This document shows positions 14,409-24,205 of a DNA stretch of 64,000 nucleotides, piece by piece. Origin of the DNA: Desulfobacteraceae bacterium (lineage in GTDB: Bacteria > Desulfobacterota > Desulfobacteria > Desulfobacterales > Desulfobacteraceae); NCBI GenBank assembly GCA_022712835.1, contig JAFLJU010000389.1, forward strand, positions 1 to 64,000, in the 5' to 3' direction. Position numbers and translations under genes: made by a program. Under the pieces are notes generated by a model. The model worked only from the letters and a program-made list of their open reading frames with translations. It was not told the origin of the DNA and did no database searches. Each line of letters opens with the position of its first letter. Within the stretch, counting starts at the first letter, position 1.

Positions 14409-16043
14409 TTATAGTTCTATTTTATCTAACTCTTGAGTCAGGTTACTATTAACTAAGGTTAAGTTACTATCAGCTAAGGTTAAGTTACTATCAGCTAAGG
14501 TTAAGTTACTATCAGCTAAGGTTAAGTTACTATCAGCTAATGTAAGATTACTATCAGTTAATGTAAGATTAGTGAGTACTGTACCTATAAATGTACCAGT
14601 AGGTATCTCAGATGGGAACTTGACTACTAATGCATCATAATTACCAGCTCCTTCTGAAGCAGTAATCCCGACGCAGATGATATCATCATTAGTATCTATA
14701 GCTACACCATATAATATATCAATACCACTACCACCATATACCTTCCTAGCTAGTATACTAAGGTTAGTATCAAGCTTCACTACTAGTGCGACCTCACTAC
14801 CATCTCCTTCTGAATTAGTACGTCCAGCACAGATAATATTACCATTAGAGTCAGTAGCTACCTCATTGAACCAATCAATACCAGTATCACCATATACTTT
14901 CTTAGCTAGTATATTAAGGCTAGTATCGAACTTCACTACTAATGCGTCATCACCACCACTACCTTCACTATTAGTATACCCTACACAGATAATATCATCA
15001 TTAGTATCGGTAGCTACTCCATAGAAGTAGTCAAAAACATAACCACCGTATGATTTCCTAGCTAGTACATTAAGATTACTATCATACTTAACTACTAATG
15101 TATCATCATAACCACTACCTTCACTACGAGTATATCCAGTACAGATAATATTACCATTAGTATCAGTAGTTACTCCACGGAACATATCAATGACAGTTCC
15201 ACCATATACACTGATCAATATATCAGTAGGTGCTATGATCGGAATTGATACAGTGATATCCTTAGATACGATATCGGTACCATCATTTACATCTGTAGTA
15301 AATATGATCGATGAATCATTAGTATCAAATCCCATATCTACTCTAAATATATTAGGTATATCATCAGGTGAATATATTTCTCTCACGATAGATACATCCA
15401 CATGATCAGATACTAACGTAAATGTCAACTCACTTAGCATCAGACTATCATGAAATCCAAACACCTTACAATAATAACGAGTATCATGCAGTAACATATC
15501 ATCAGCTACTGTTGTAGTCAATGTACTATCAGTATACCATACTAGATCATATATACGTGTTTTAGGTACGATAGTAGCATTACCCAATATATACGCTACC
15601 AAGTCATCGAGTGTGTGATTACCAGGTATATACTCACCATTACTAAATGTTACTACAGTATTATCAGGTACACTAGATACGTCTGTAGTGGGTACATCTA
15701 ATGCATTATGTCTAGTTAGGTTAATATTGTTGATGTCTCCTATATTAGTGAATTCAGCTTGCACATCAGCTAGAGTGACATTACTCACCACATATCTATC
15801 ACTAGCACTGACTACTATCTTATTCTCATTAGCGGCTACTAATGGATCACATATGGTAGTGTTATGATCATAACGTACCCATGCTGGTAATGTATCAAAT
15901 GTATCATTACCATTACCTACTTTGATTAGCTTATTATCTGTATCTATTATGAGGGCATCTTCAGCTACAATGTCAGCTATATCCCATATGGTAGTACTAC
16001 CTTTCGTGAACTGTAGTAATGAATCCAATCTCTTTAACGACAT
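14409..16043 (-). CDS. Tail fibre / receptor-binding protein, paralogue 2
   Basis: A 544-aa paralogue of the gene at 12159. I place the start at 16043 (MSLKRLDSLLQF) because AGAGGT lies upstream and the sequence then aligns with MATTRID of the paralogue; an ATG at 16085 would add 14 residues. Residues 1-45 are Mtd-N-like (NKLIKVGNGNDTFDTLPAW). The middle domain shares WYTDSTLTT and YYCKVFGFHDS with its neighbour. About five propeller repeats follow, then an almost perfect ladder of six LTLADSN heptads. Mosaic relations with the neighbour (divergent N-terminal and middle parts, near-identical repeats) suggest duplication followed by gene conversion. It is probably the second fibre of a baseplate set. 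Confidence 0.75.
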   Translation of the reverse strand: MSLKRLDSLLQFTKGSTTIWDIADIVAEDALIIDTDNKLIKVGNGNDTFDTLPAWVRYDHNTTICDPLVAANENKIVVSASDRYVVSNVTLADVQAEFTNIGDINNINLTRHNALDVPTTDVSSVPDNTVVTFSNGEYIPGNHTLDDLVAYILGNATIVPKTRIYDLVWYTDSTLTTTVADDMLLHDTRYYCKVFGFHDSLMLSELTFTLVSDHVDVSIVREIYSPDDIPNIFRVDMGFDTNDSSIIFTTDVNDGTDIVSKDITVSIPIIAPTDILISVYGGTVIDMFRGVTTDTNGNIICTGYTRSEGSGYDDTLVVKYDSNLNVLARKSYGGYVFDYFYGVATDTNDDIICVGYTNSEGSGGDDALVVKFDTSLNILAKKVYGDTGIDWFNEVATDSNGNIICAGRTNSEGDGSEVALVVKLDTNLSILARKVYGGSGIDILYGVAIDTNDDIICVGITASEGAGNYDALVVKFPSEIPTGTFIGTVLTNLTLTDSNLTLADSNLTLADSNLTLADSNLTLADSNLTLVNSNLTQELDKIEL

Positions 16044-16123
16044 ATGTGTTACCTCTTTACTAGTTATATTGATCACTATACTCATCTATAGATCAGATAG
16101 TACATCAAGTAGTATCTGATGTG

Positions 16124-17164
16124 TTATATCACCAAGTACCGATATACATCTAAGTTAGTAGTAGATATATCAGTATATGCATGATGCTCATCAGATACTG
16201 CTGATGACATTCTATGTTTATTATCCACTATAGTCAGTGACATGAGTTCTTTAGTACTACGATCCACGCATATATGATTGATATGTTTCGTAGCATCATC
16301 ATTCATATATGTTGAAACATTACTCATCATCTCTACTAGGGTTTCTTGCAAGTAGTAGATATTATTACAATCTAATATGATCACATATGTATCTGGATCA
16401 GATATGAGTTCATCTTTAGTATACCCAATGAATGTAGGGATATTCACTATACTGTCAGATATTACTAATTGACCAGATGTCCTATCATACGTATATGCAC
16501 GATCATCCATATAAAATAACTTACCTTGCACTACAAGCATGATAGTAGCATGTAGTGGTAATGTATAACTAGCTAGATCAGATAATCTACTCAGTGTCAC
16601 ATTATCAACTGCACCGAATAGTAGAAACTCAACATGTTCTGATCTACTAAGGTAACCACTATCTGGTAAATATATAGCCTCATCTGTCCATAGGCAGAAC
16701 CTTAACTTATTATCTAATATGGGTATCATCTTATCTAAATTATACCCATCACTTGCTATTCTCAAATCCATGTAACTAGGATGATCAAAGTAAGGAGAGA
16801 CTTCATCAGTGAGTATATTAAACACATCGATAGTGAGAGTCCCTGGGACATCTGAGAAATTAAGAGTTCTCAGATACCTATTAAAACCATATACTGGATC
16901 ATGATATGTAAATATCATCTCAGGAGTGATAAACCCACTGAGTAGAGTCTTAATTGTAGTATCTATAGGGATATTATAATCAGTACTCAACTTACCTATA
17001 TCAACTGAATATTCATTATCACCTATAATAGTAACTCTCATAATAAATACAGTATTGATACTAGTGTTATATTTAAGTAACTCATCAGCTAATACTAATG
17101 TATCATCTGTCGTAGTAATGTATTCATTACCAGTAAATATTGTGAGATTTATAAAGGATAGCAT
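16124..17164 (-). CDS. Probable virion structural protein (346 aa)
   Basis: A 346-aa protein, unrecognised. It is beta-rich, with many short D/T/N/Y segments, no signal peptide and no membrane helix. It is 16 bases downstream of the 869-aa gene and upstream of two fibres, so it is probably co-transcribed with tail or baseplate genes. The ribosome binding site is weak (GGTGAATAT). A baseplate or fibre-connector role is inferred from position only. Confidence 0.65.
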   Translation of the reverse strand: MLSFINLTIFTGNEYITTTDDTLVLADELLKYNTSINTVFIMRVTIIGDNEYSVDIGKLSTDYNIPIDTTIKTLLSGFITPEMIFTYHDPVYGFNRYLRTLNFSDVPGTLTIDVFNILTDEVSPYFDHPSYMDLRIASDGYNLDKMIPILDNKLRFCLWTDEAIYLPDSGYLSRSEHVEFLLFGAVDNVTLSRLSDLASYTLPLHATIMLVVQGKLFYMDDRAYTYDRTSGQLVISDSIVNIPTFIGYTKDELISDPDTYVIILDCNNIYYLQETLVEMMSNVSTYMNDDATKHINHICVDRSTKELMSLTIVDNKHRMSSAVSDEHHAYTDISTTNLDVYRYLVI

Positions 17165-17179
17165 ATATTCACCATGTCT

Positions 17180-19789
17180 CTAAAATTGTGTATAGACGAT
17201 CATACCGTCATTGACTACATCATTACCTAGTACGATATGTATCAATCTATTAATGAATAGATGCTTGTTATGATCATCAGTAGTAAGGTTAGCTAGATAT
17301 GTTGGATATAGATCTACATATCTTAGATCTATCCTACTATCAGTGAATATGGTATCATATACTTTAAGATACTCATAGCTATCTACTTGACTCATGATAG
17401 CATCGTCATTATTAACATAAGCTACTACTAATGTATCATCTAGGATATCTAGTATGATCTTATTTAAGTAAGTACTGTAGATCTTATTCACATAAGGGAT
17501 CACTAATATATCTGGTACATCTGGTACATATGAGAAATGCTCTGTGATACTATCCTTATGTTCAGTATATGTAGGTAATTCATTGAATGTGTAATCATTT
17601 TTGATATCGTTAGATATTGATACATTCATACAGAATATATCACCATTATTACAAGCACTACTAGCTATTTCATAACGATCAGTGAGTTCTACTATAGCAC
17701 TAGGTGATATACGATTACCATTGATATAGCAGCTACTGATACCTGGTTTCCAGATATCATTACCAATACTGATAGGTATAGTCTCATCTACCACATAACC
17801 TATAGATACTTGATCCATATACTTATTCGTCCTCACTATCTCAACATTATTACCATTAGTATCATCTAAATATTTTAAGTTCTGTATCACTATCTGGTAT
17901 CCAAATAAGGTACCATTTGAATTAAGTATCTGCTTGTTATAATCTATACCCTCTACTAGATACTTACCATTAAGATATACTTCATAAGTACTATCACTTA
18001 ATATGGGTATAAGCACATTATTATCACTGATAGCCATGGTAGTAAGGATGATACTTATAGTAGTACCAGTACTGATATCTATATCTAGATACTCAGTCGT
18101 TCCTGTAGTACCAGTACAACTAGTAATAAAATGTCTACCATATGCACCAGATGTGAATAATAATGAATAAGTATCATCATCCTCAGTCACTGAAAAGAAG
18201 ATACCATTAACAATATCTAATATATCATAACCTGGACCGATATCACCAGATGCTCCTGGATATACTACTGAATCATCTACCATATATAAACTAACACCTT
18301 TAGGTATCACCCATAATCTATCATCAGCTTCAGGTATAAATATATCAGAACATAATACCTCTGCCAGTAGTAATGTATAATGTAACTCAGAATGTATACC
18401 TGCATGTAGTAAGTTATCAAATAGTACATTTATAGTAGAACCACTACGTTCCAATGTGTATGTGCTACGCAATATCTTTTTCCCACCCAGATATAGTTGG
18501 ATATCTAGTTCAGTATCTTCCCAATATACAGGTACATTCACAGATATATTAGTTATATTACTCATAGGGACTATATCGATACTACCATTATGACTACATA
18601 CTAGATCTATGAAATTATGATACCCTAATATCTCAATGTACTTAGTCATATTCACTTCATTATATTCGATAGGTAATGAATCTACCAGATATTTACTATA
18701 TGCACTTTGCTCTATTTCATTAGCTGTCCATTTAGGTACATCTGGAACTAGCTCATCAGTTAAAGCATCTAAGATAAAATCATCATCATTCATGTATAAC
18801 TTCTTCTCAAATATACCATTATCTATTACTGGATTCAACTTACTATAATCACATACTTGGATTAATAATTCACCTTGCGTGATACCTAGTAGATCATATG
18901 CAGCATCTATCAAATATGAACTAACACTAAAGCTATTATGAGTCAACTGTGATACGCTATGTTCAGCTACAAATGGTACTATCACACCTCTCCCATCATA
19001 TCCTCTCACTACTACACTGATAGTATCATATGAATATACTCGACCTAATGATAGATCACTCGGTATCAGTATCAGGTCTTTATATAAGTTCTCAGCAGTA
19101 CTTAGATAAGTATCTCTATCATTCAGATCCTTAGTATATGTAAATACGATATGCTCATCTATGTATACTTCTATCATCTTAGTATCTAGATTAGGTATAC
19201 CGTTGATAGCTCCTTTAGTATAATTATACCCATCGATATATATCGACATAGCATTCTCATCAGATGATATTATCTTATTATATACAGCACTAAAGTTATC
19301 TACTACCCCAGGTATATGGTAACTTACAGACTTATCATCTACAGTATCAGTATCAGTATTGACTATCAGATAAGGAGATATATTAGTACAAGCTAGTTTA
19401 CTAAATACATTAGTACGTATAACTATGATAGTCTTATCACCTATCTGCTTACACATCACTAATTTCTTAGGTATCATGACATTATCATTAGTGATAAGAT
19501 CAAAGTTCACATTGTAATCATTCAGAACAGTAGCTAAATCCATCCACTCATCAGCAAACTCTACTAGATTACTGATATGTAACTTACTACAAATATATAC
19601 ATAATAAGGTACCGACGGTTCAGGCATATCTGTCTGGATGACATTATTAAGTAAATGACTTATGACACGATTACCGAAGTTGAGAGGTACTAATTTTATA
19701 TTATTCTTTAATACGATACTCGATTCATTGAATATCGTATGAAATATTGACTGACCAGTATATTTGAAGATGATCGCTTTCTTATCCAT
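17180..19789 (-). CDS. Large probable virion structural protein (869 aa)
   Basis: An 869-aa, mostly beta-sheet-like protein with evenly spread D/Y/S/I residues and no transmembrane helix or enzyme motif that I can see. AGAGGT precedes the ATG. It lies 20 bases after the 343-aa gene and 16 before the 346-aa gene, in a minus-strand block that ends in two tail fibres and faces the tail sheath gene on the other strand. I infer a baseplate or tail-associated virion protein. There are no repeats like those of the fibre family. Confidence 0.65.
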   Translation of the reverse strand: MDKKAIIFKYTGQSIFHTIFNESSIVLKNNIKLVPLNFGNRVISHLLNNVIQTDMPEPSVPYYVYICSKLHISNLVEFADEWMDLATVLNDYNVNFDLITNDNVMIPKKLVMCKQIGDKTIIVIRTNVFSKLACTNISPYLIVNTDTDTVDDKSVSYHIPGVVDNFSAVYNKIISSDENAMSIYIDGYNYTKGAINGIPNLDTKMIEVYIDEHIVFTYTKDLNDRDTYLSTAENLYKDLILIPSDLSLGRVYSYDTISVVVRGYDGRGVIVPFVAEHSVSQLTHNSFSVSSYLIDAAYDLLGITQGELLIQVCDYSKLNPVIDNGIFEKKLYMNDDDFILDALTDELVPDVPKWTANEIEQSAYSKYLVDSLPIEYNEVNMTKYIEILGYHNFIDLVCSHNGSIDIVPMSNITNISVNVPVYWEDTELDIQLYLGGKKILRSTYTLERSGSTINVLFDNLLHAGIHSELHYTLLLAEVLCSDIFIPEADDRLWVIPKGVSLYMVDDSVVYPGASGDIGPGYDILDIVNGIFFSVTEDDDTYSLLFTSGAYGRHFITSCTGTTGTTEYLDIDISTGTTISIILTTMAISDNNVLIPILSDSTYEVYLNGKYLVEGIDYNKQILNSNGTLFGYQIVIQNLKYLDDTNGNNVEIVRTNKYMDQVSIGYVVDETIPISIGNDIWKPGISSCYINGNRISPSAIVELTDRYEIASSACNNGDIFCMNVSISNDIKNDYTFNELPTYTEHKDSITEHFSYVPDVPDILVIPYVNKIYSTYLNKIILDILDDTLVVAYVNNDDAIMSQVDSYEYLKVYDTIFTDSRIDLRYVDLYPTYLANLTTDDHNKHLFINRLIHIVLGNDVVNDGMIVYTQF

Positions 19790-19809
19790 ATGAACTGTAC
19801 CTCTATAAT

Positions 19810-20841
19810 TTACACTAAAGCGTGTATGAATGATTTAGTCCGTAATATCTCAGCAGTAAATGTCTGGATATCTTTATTCAACTGCATGTTCTTAAGTAAG
19901 TATAATAAGCTAGATTTAGATCCACTAATAGCTTCCAATAACCCTATGACAAAATAAGGAGGATATTCTAAACTCAGTAAGCTCATCAAGTTGTTAGACA
20001 GTAAGTTAGCATTCATTGAAAAGAAAGTAGACAAAGTAAATCCATCCATTCTAGATGGTCCTAACTCTATCATGACTTCCACTACATCACTCAGTGAGAA
20101 TGTATCTCCTTTATATTTACTATCTATGTGATTTAGTATAGTCTTGATATCTACATTCCTCGTTAGGAAGTCCATCTTATACATGATAGGATTTATGATA
20201 TCCTTACTAGTAGTACATCTGTTAGTAAAATGTACTGCTAATATAGTAGCTATAATACTCTGCTCAGGTACAGTAAGATTATATACTGAACTAATCTTAC
20301 CCCCTATAGCGAGACTATAAAATTTAGTAATCAAGTATATCAGGTTAGTACTTAACCACTGATTATCAAATTGATAATATGACCTAGTAAGTAAGTTCCT
20401 AATTATCCTTACTTGGAAGCCAGTGAGGTCTTTTATCTTACCAGTCTTCCTATTAATGTATGGAGTGATATCTACTAATATCTTATCTCTGTAGTTAGTC
20501 ATACTCGATATCACTGAGTAACTATTTTTATCAGTAGTCTGTAATGCTAATACGTCTATATCTAACCATGATATGAGAAACCATGATGGTATCTTTGATA
20601 TACTATTCAAATCTAATAGAGTGAATATATCAGATAATTTATCTTCTGCTACAGCTTGATGATATAACTCACCTATGATAGTTTTAACGATAGTGTCCTG
20701 AGTATTGAGTAACTTATATTCCACCTCTTTAGGTAATACTATATCGTCCACATGATCTATTAGAAACTTACTAGCATTTTTAGCATAATTTGATATGTTA
20801 CTATTTCTACCCAAGGTTGTCTGATCTATACTAATTTTCAT
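19810..20841 (-). CDS. Hypothetical protein, first gene of the fibre block (343 aa)
   Basis: A 343-aa, predominantly helical protein rich in I/L/S/N, without signal peptide or recognised motif. CAGGTG lies before the ATG. It begins the minus-strand structural block and is divergent from the tail sheath gene across a 297-bp AT-rich interval. Conserved phiKZ-like virion proteins of similar size occur beside the sheath gene, which is the only basis for suggesting a structural role. Confidence 0.65.
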   Translation of the reverse strand: MKISIDQTTLGRNSNISNYAKNASKFLIDHVDDIVLPKEVEYKLLNTQDTIVKTIIGELYHQAVAEDKLSDIFTLLDLNSISKIPSWFLISWLDIDVLALQTTDKNSYSVISSMTNYRDKILVDITPYINRKTGKIKDLTGFQVRIIRNLLTRSYYQFDNQWLSTNLIYLITKFYSLAIGGKISSVYNLTVPEQSIIATILAVHFTNRCTTSKDIINPIMYKMDFLTRNVDIKTILNHIDSKYKGDTFSLSDVVEVMIELGPSRMDGFTLSTFFSMNANLLSNNLMSLLSLEYPPYFVIGLLEAISGSKSSLLYLLKNMQLNKDIQTFTAEILRTKSFIHALV

Positions 20842-21138
20842 TTATACACCTGATAAGTTTGATTACGATATTTCAACCGTATTTGATAATATGTAAGATC
20901 ATCTATAATAGAGATTCTCATATTATCGCAATGTACATCGAGTAATACTTGTTGTACTACATGATCTAGTATGTATAATAACCATGAATTAAAACTGTAA
21001 GTATAGCTGAGTTGACCATGTATAGTAGTTAGATTTTAACATATCTACTGAAGTCTGATAAAATCTTAGAGACTAATTTTAAGCATATAAGCTCGATGTT
21101 GATATCTAATAATAATAACTTTTTAATTGGAGTGTCCC
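20842..21138. promoter_or_regulatory. Divergent promoter interval between structural blocks
   Basis: The 297-bp AT-rich gap separates two divergent structural operons, so it must carry promoters for both. I see no palindromic repeat family member here. Upstream of the sheath gene there is a run AATAATAATAACTTTTTAAT before the SD GGAG. Exact promoter boxes cannot be fixed by eye. Confidence 0.5.
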
Positions 21139-23136
21139 ATGTCTAAATTCTATTCATTTCCACATTATGACATTAATGTAAAAGACGAATCAATGCGATT
21201 TCCGCTGATCGTTGAACAACTAGCTCTACATCGACCTATCTTTTTTACTATGTGTGAAAAGGGTATTCCTGGTATACCTCAGTATGGTAGTTATGATGAA
21301 TTAGTAGATGTCTATGGTAAAGGTACCTTTGACATGTTCAGTAAATTCTATAAACATCCTACTCTCTTTCTTGAGAAGAACCTTCAGTATAATAAAGCTT
21401 TCGTAGTACGACTTGCAGATGGAACTGCTACATCAGCATCTTCAGTACTCGAATGCAGTATCCATGAACAAGGACTCATCCAGTATGAGAAAGATGTAGA
21501 TGGTTTTCGTGTAACAGATGTCAATGGTGACTTTGTACCATTACTCGATGGTAGTAGTGATCCAATCATAGAGCCTGGTACAGTAATCAAATGGACAACT
21601 CGTGAATTAGCTACAAACGAAGATCCAGCTAATATCGTACAAGTTACTAGTACAATCCCTGATCCACACGGCGGTAGTGCACTTTCAGTAACTACATATC
21701 CAGTAATAGTATTTCCTACTTCATCACCTGGTAGTTATGGTAATGGTACAGGATTTAAACTCAGTTGGGATGCATCTTCTGATGCAGGTACAGCTGCTGA
21801 TATGGATGCTCTCATTTATAGTATCGCTGGTGTAGATACTCCATGGGGAATTGATACTCCACAGGCTGTACGTAATAAATATCTTGATGTGAGCTCAGAA
21901 TTTACCTTCAAAGAAGATACTACTGATACTTCTACTATGAGACGATTCTTTCTTGACGAAGTAGTAGATAATGATTGGAATGATGGTGCTCTACCATGGA
22001 ATGTAGTTTCATATCCTGCTAATATTCAAACGATCTCTGAACTAGCTCTCAGTCTTGAAGATACTACCGAATACCCTGAACTCACTTCAGAGTGGATGGT
22101 CAATGTCATCACTGGTAAGACTCTTACATCTCAACACTATGATCATATCGCAGTGGATACTATCAGTACTGGTTCAGTACTCCTTGATAGTAATGTGATC
22201 CAGTTCTTAGAAGGTGGTGATGATGGAGATACTACTGATGCTACATTAGAATCATTGACTCGTGAATGGTTACTTGGTAATGTCTTCCCTGACATTATGG
22301 ACCAGATGAGATATCCCATTACACATCTGTATGATTCAGGTTATGAGGCAGCTACTAAAGAATCTATGATAGATTTCTTAGCTATCCGTGATGATGTCAA
22401 AATCATGTTATCAACACAGTCTGTATATGATTCACCTAATAATAAATCAGAAGATAACTCTATGGGAAGCTATCTCAGATCCCGTGCATTACTTCACCCA
22501 GAATCATTTATATATGGTACTCAAGCTTGTCGTGCTACTATTTTCCAACAGTGCGGTAGACTCAATGAGACTTCACCGTATAACACATTAGTACCAGCAT
22601 TAATTGATTGTATGATGAAGAAAGGTCTGTGGCAAGGTTCGATCTACATGAAAGGTAAACCTAAAGGATTACCTAAATCAGCAGTAACTGTAATCAAAGA
22701 TATCAACTGGTTCCCAGTACAGCCTGACTTTAAACAACTATCATGGGATAGTGCCCTTAACTACATGCAGTATTACGACATGACTTCTGTACATTATGCT
22801 GATGTCATTTCCGTATACCCACATCAGACTAGTTTACTCTCTGATGATATCTTTACAGATATGCTCGTATATTTGAAACATCTAGTACATTTTCAATGGG
22901 CTAAATTTGCAGGAGTAGATGATCCTATCAATCAATTGATCGGTGATATTCGTGATTCTGTATCTAAAGATATCTATGCTAAGTTTGGTAATTTCTTACG
23001 AGCTGAAGTCAACCCATATCAGACTGATCTGGATAAAGAACTTGGATATGCGCTTACAGTAGAAATTGCCGTATACGGAACTGTACCTAATCGTGTATGG
23101 AATGTAATCATTCCTGTTAGACGAGAAGTAGCTTAA
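21139..23136 (+). CDS. Tail sheath protein
   Basis: Forms the contractile outer cylinder of the tail. I start it at ATG 21139 (MSKFYSFPHYDINVK), preceded by GGAG, rather than at the upstream in-frame TTG at 21127; this gives 665 aa. The family resemblance is to phiKZ-type sheath proteins: an N-terminal region with a GIPG-containing segment, a variable beta-rich insertion (about 70-230), and a C-terminal half with LRSRALLHPESFIYG and ending GTVPNRVWNVIIPVRREV, which resembles the conserved C-terminal sheath strand. The tube gene follows 31 bases later, the usual sheath-tube order. The assignment rests on length, C-terminal character and context. Confidence 0.75.
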   Translation: MSKFYSFPHYDINVKDESMRFPLIVEQLALHRPIFFTMCEKGIPGIPQYGSYDELVDVYGKGTFDMFSKFYKHPTLFLEKNLQYNKAFVVRLADGTATSASSVLECSIHEQGLIQYEKDVDGFRVTDVNGDFVPLLDGSSDPIIEPGTVIKWTTRELATNEDPANIVQVTSTIPDPHGGSALSVTTYPVIVFPTSSPGSYGNGTGFKLSWDASSDAGTAADMDALIYSIAGVDTPWGIDTPQAVRNKYLDVSSEFTFKEDTTDTSTMRRFFLDEVVDNDWNDGALPWNVVSYPANIQTISELALSLEDTTEYPELTSEWMVNVITGKTLTSQHYDHIAVDTISTGSVLLDSNVIQFLEGGDDGDTTDATLESLTREWLLGNVFPDIMDQMRYPITHLYDSGYEAATKESMIDFLAIRDDVKIMLSTQSVYDSPNNKSEDNSMGSYLRSRALLHPESFIYGTQACRATIFQQCGRLNETSPYNTLVPALIDCMMKKGLWQGSIYMKGKPKGLPKSAVTVIKDINWFPVQPDFKQLSWDSALNYMQYYDMTSVHYADVISVYPHQTSLLSDDIFTDMLVYLKHLVHFQWAKFAGVDDPINQLIGDIRDSVSKDIYAKFGNFLRAEVNPYQTDLDKELGYALTVEIAVYGTVPNRVWNVIIPVRREVA

Positions 23137-23167
23137 CTATCAATCATAATACGAAAAGGATAATATC

Positions 23168-24025
23168 ATGACAGTTCTACAAGATGCATTATTAAATAAT
23201 GTTGAGCATATAACAGCATCTGGCAACGGTACCCTCAATAACATCGAAATTGGTGGTCAATTAGGTGTCAGTGCTCATTTGCCAGCGATCGATGCTTCAA
23301 CTCCATTAGTATTCCCTCCAGCTATTCCAGTAATCACTCATATTCCCACTATGTTTAAAAAGATACCTAAGATGCCTGGTATCCTTAAAGCATTAGTTGA
23401 GCGACATGCTAAAACTATTACAGGAATCGATTTCGGTTATGAACTGGAAGAAGGAGCTGGATATACATTAGCTGATGGACAAGAAGTAAAGGTACCTACT
23501 AAGAATAAACGAACAGCTATCTCACCTAACATGACATTCCCAGAGATCCAGGGTAATCTCGTATGGAACTTCTTTAAAACATGGATGTCACTTATCAATC
23601 ATCCTGATAGTCACTTTAGTAAATTAGCATCTATGAGTCCAAGTGAAGATATGGACCCATTTGTATATTCATTCTTCTGCATGGATGTACTATTTATTCA
23701 GTTTGATAATACGATGCTCCCTGAGAACATAATTGATTCTATATTTGTAACTACCATGTGGCCTAAGACTACAGGTACATTAGGAATCAAGCGTGAAATC
23801 GGTTCTATCGATGTACCTGAACGTAGTGTTGATTTTAATGGTATAGTTAGTCATGATAAGAATACATATGCAGCTGGTAAAGCTATAGCTAATGTGCTCC
23901 AGTTACATAGAGCTAATCACGATATGACTGTACCCATCGCTGAGAGTATCGAAGAAGGAGCACTTGATCACGGTACTCATAAAGAGATACAGGAAATAAT
24001 GGATACATTTATACCAACTCCATAA
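23168..24025 (+). CDS. Tail tube protein
   Basis: A 285-aa protein directly after the sheath gene (AAGGAT before the ATG), the position of the inner tail tube in phiKZ-like and most contractile-tailed phages. It has an N-terminal low-complexity stretch, then a PAIPVITHIPTMFKKIP segment and a compact alpha/beta body. No catalytic motif or membrane helix is present. The perfect hairpin at 24049-24083 ends the block. Function is inferred mainly from gene order and size. Confidence 0.65.
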   Translation: MTVLQDALLNNVEHITASGNGTLNNIEIGGQLGVSAHLPAIDASTPLVFPPAIPVITHIPTMFKKIPKMPGILKALVERHAKTITGIDFGYELEEGAGYTLADGQEVKVPTKNKRTAISPNMTFPEIQGNLVWNFFKTWMSLINHPDSHFSKLASMSPSEDMDPFVYSFFCMDVLFIQFDNTMLPENIIDSIFVTTMWPKTTGTLGIKREIGSIDVPERSVDFNGIVSHDKNTYAAGKAIANVLQLHRANHDMTVPIAESIEEGALDHGTHKEIQEIMDTFIPTP

Positions 24026-24048
24026 GTAAGAATACATATACACCATAT

Positions 24049-24083
24049 CCTCCATAGCATACTTATGAGGTATGCTATGGAGG
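24049..24083. terminator. CATAGCATAC-type hairpin after sheath-tube block
   Basis: CCTCCATAGCATAC (24049-24062) pairs with GTATGCTATGGAGG (24070-24083), 14 bp, followed on the plus strand by TATTTTATG. It is placed between convergent genes ending at 24025 and 24206. Confidence 0.7.
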
Positions 24084-24114
24084 TATTTTATGTCAGTTTG
24101 ATAATACTACGTTT

Positions 24115-24185
24115 TCAGCTACTATAGAACCGTACGTAGTGAATCCAAATATAGCTAAATATGACCTTCACGTAGGGATATACAG
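24115..24185 (+). repeat. Partial copy of the long dispersed repeat arm
   Basis: CCGTACGTAGTGAATCCAAA and CTTCACGTAGGGATATACAG resemble the left arm of the 1-260 element and the copy near 37590. The flipped core and right arm are absent here. Confidence 0.6.
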
Positions 24186-24205
24186 TAACTCATTTTTAAT
24201 CAATA

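Noticed and set aside
14503..14577. CRISPR-like regular DNA repeats in fibre 3' ends
   Set aside because: They are in-frame 21-bp units coding for LTLADSN heptads, without unique spacers.
12159..16043. Diversity-generating retroelement, suggested by Mtd-N-like fibres
   Set aside because: No reverse transcriptase, template repeat or adenine-biased variable region is visible in the window.
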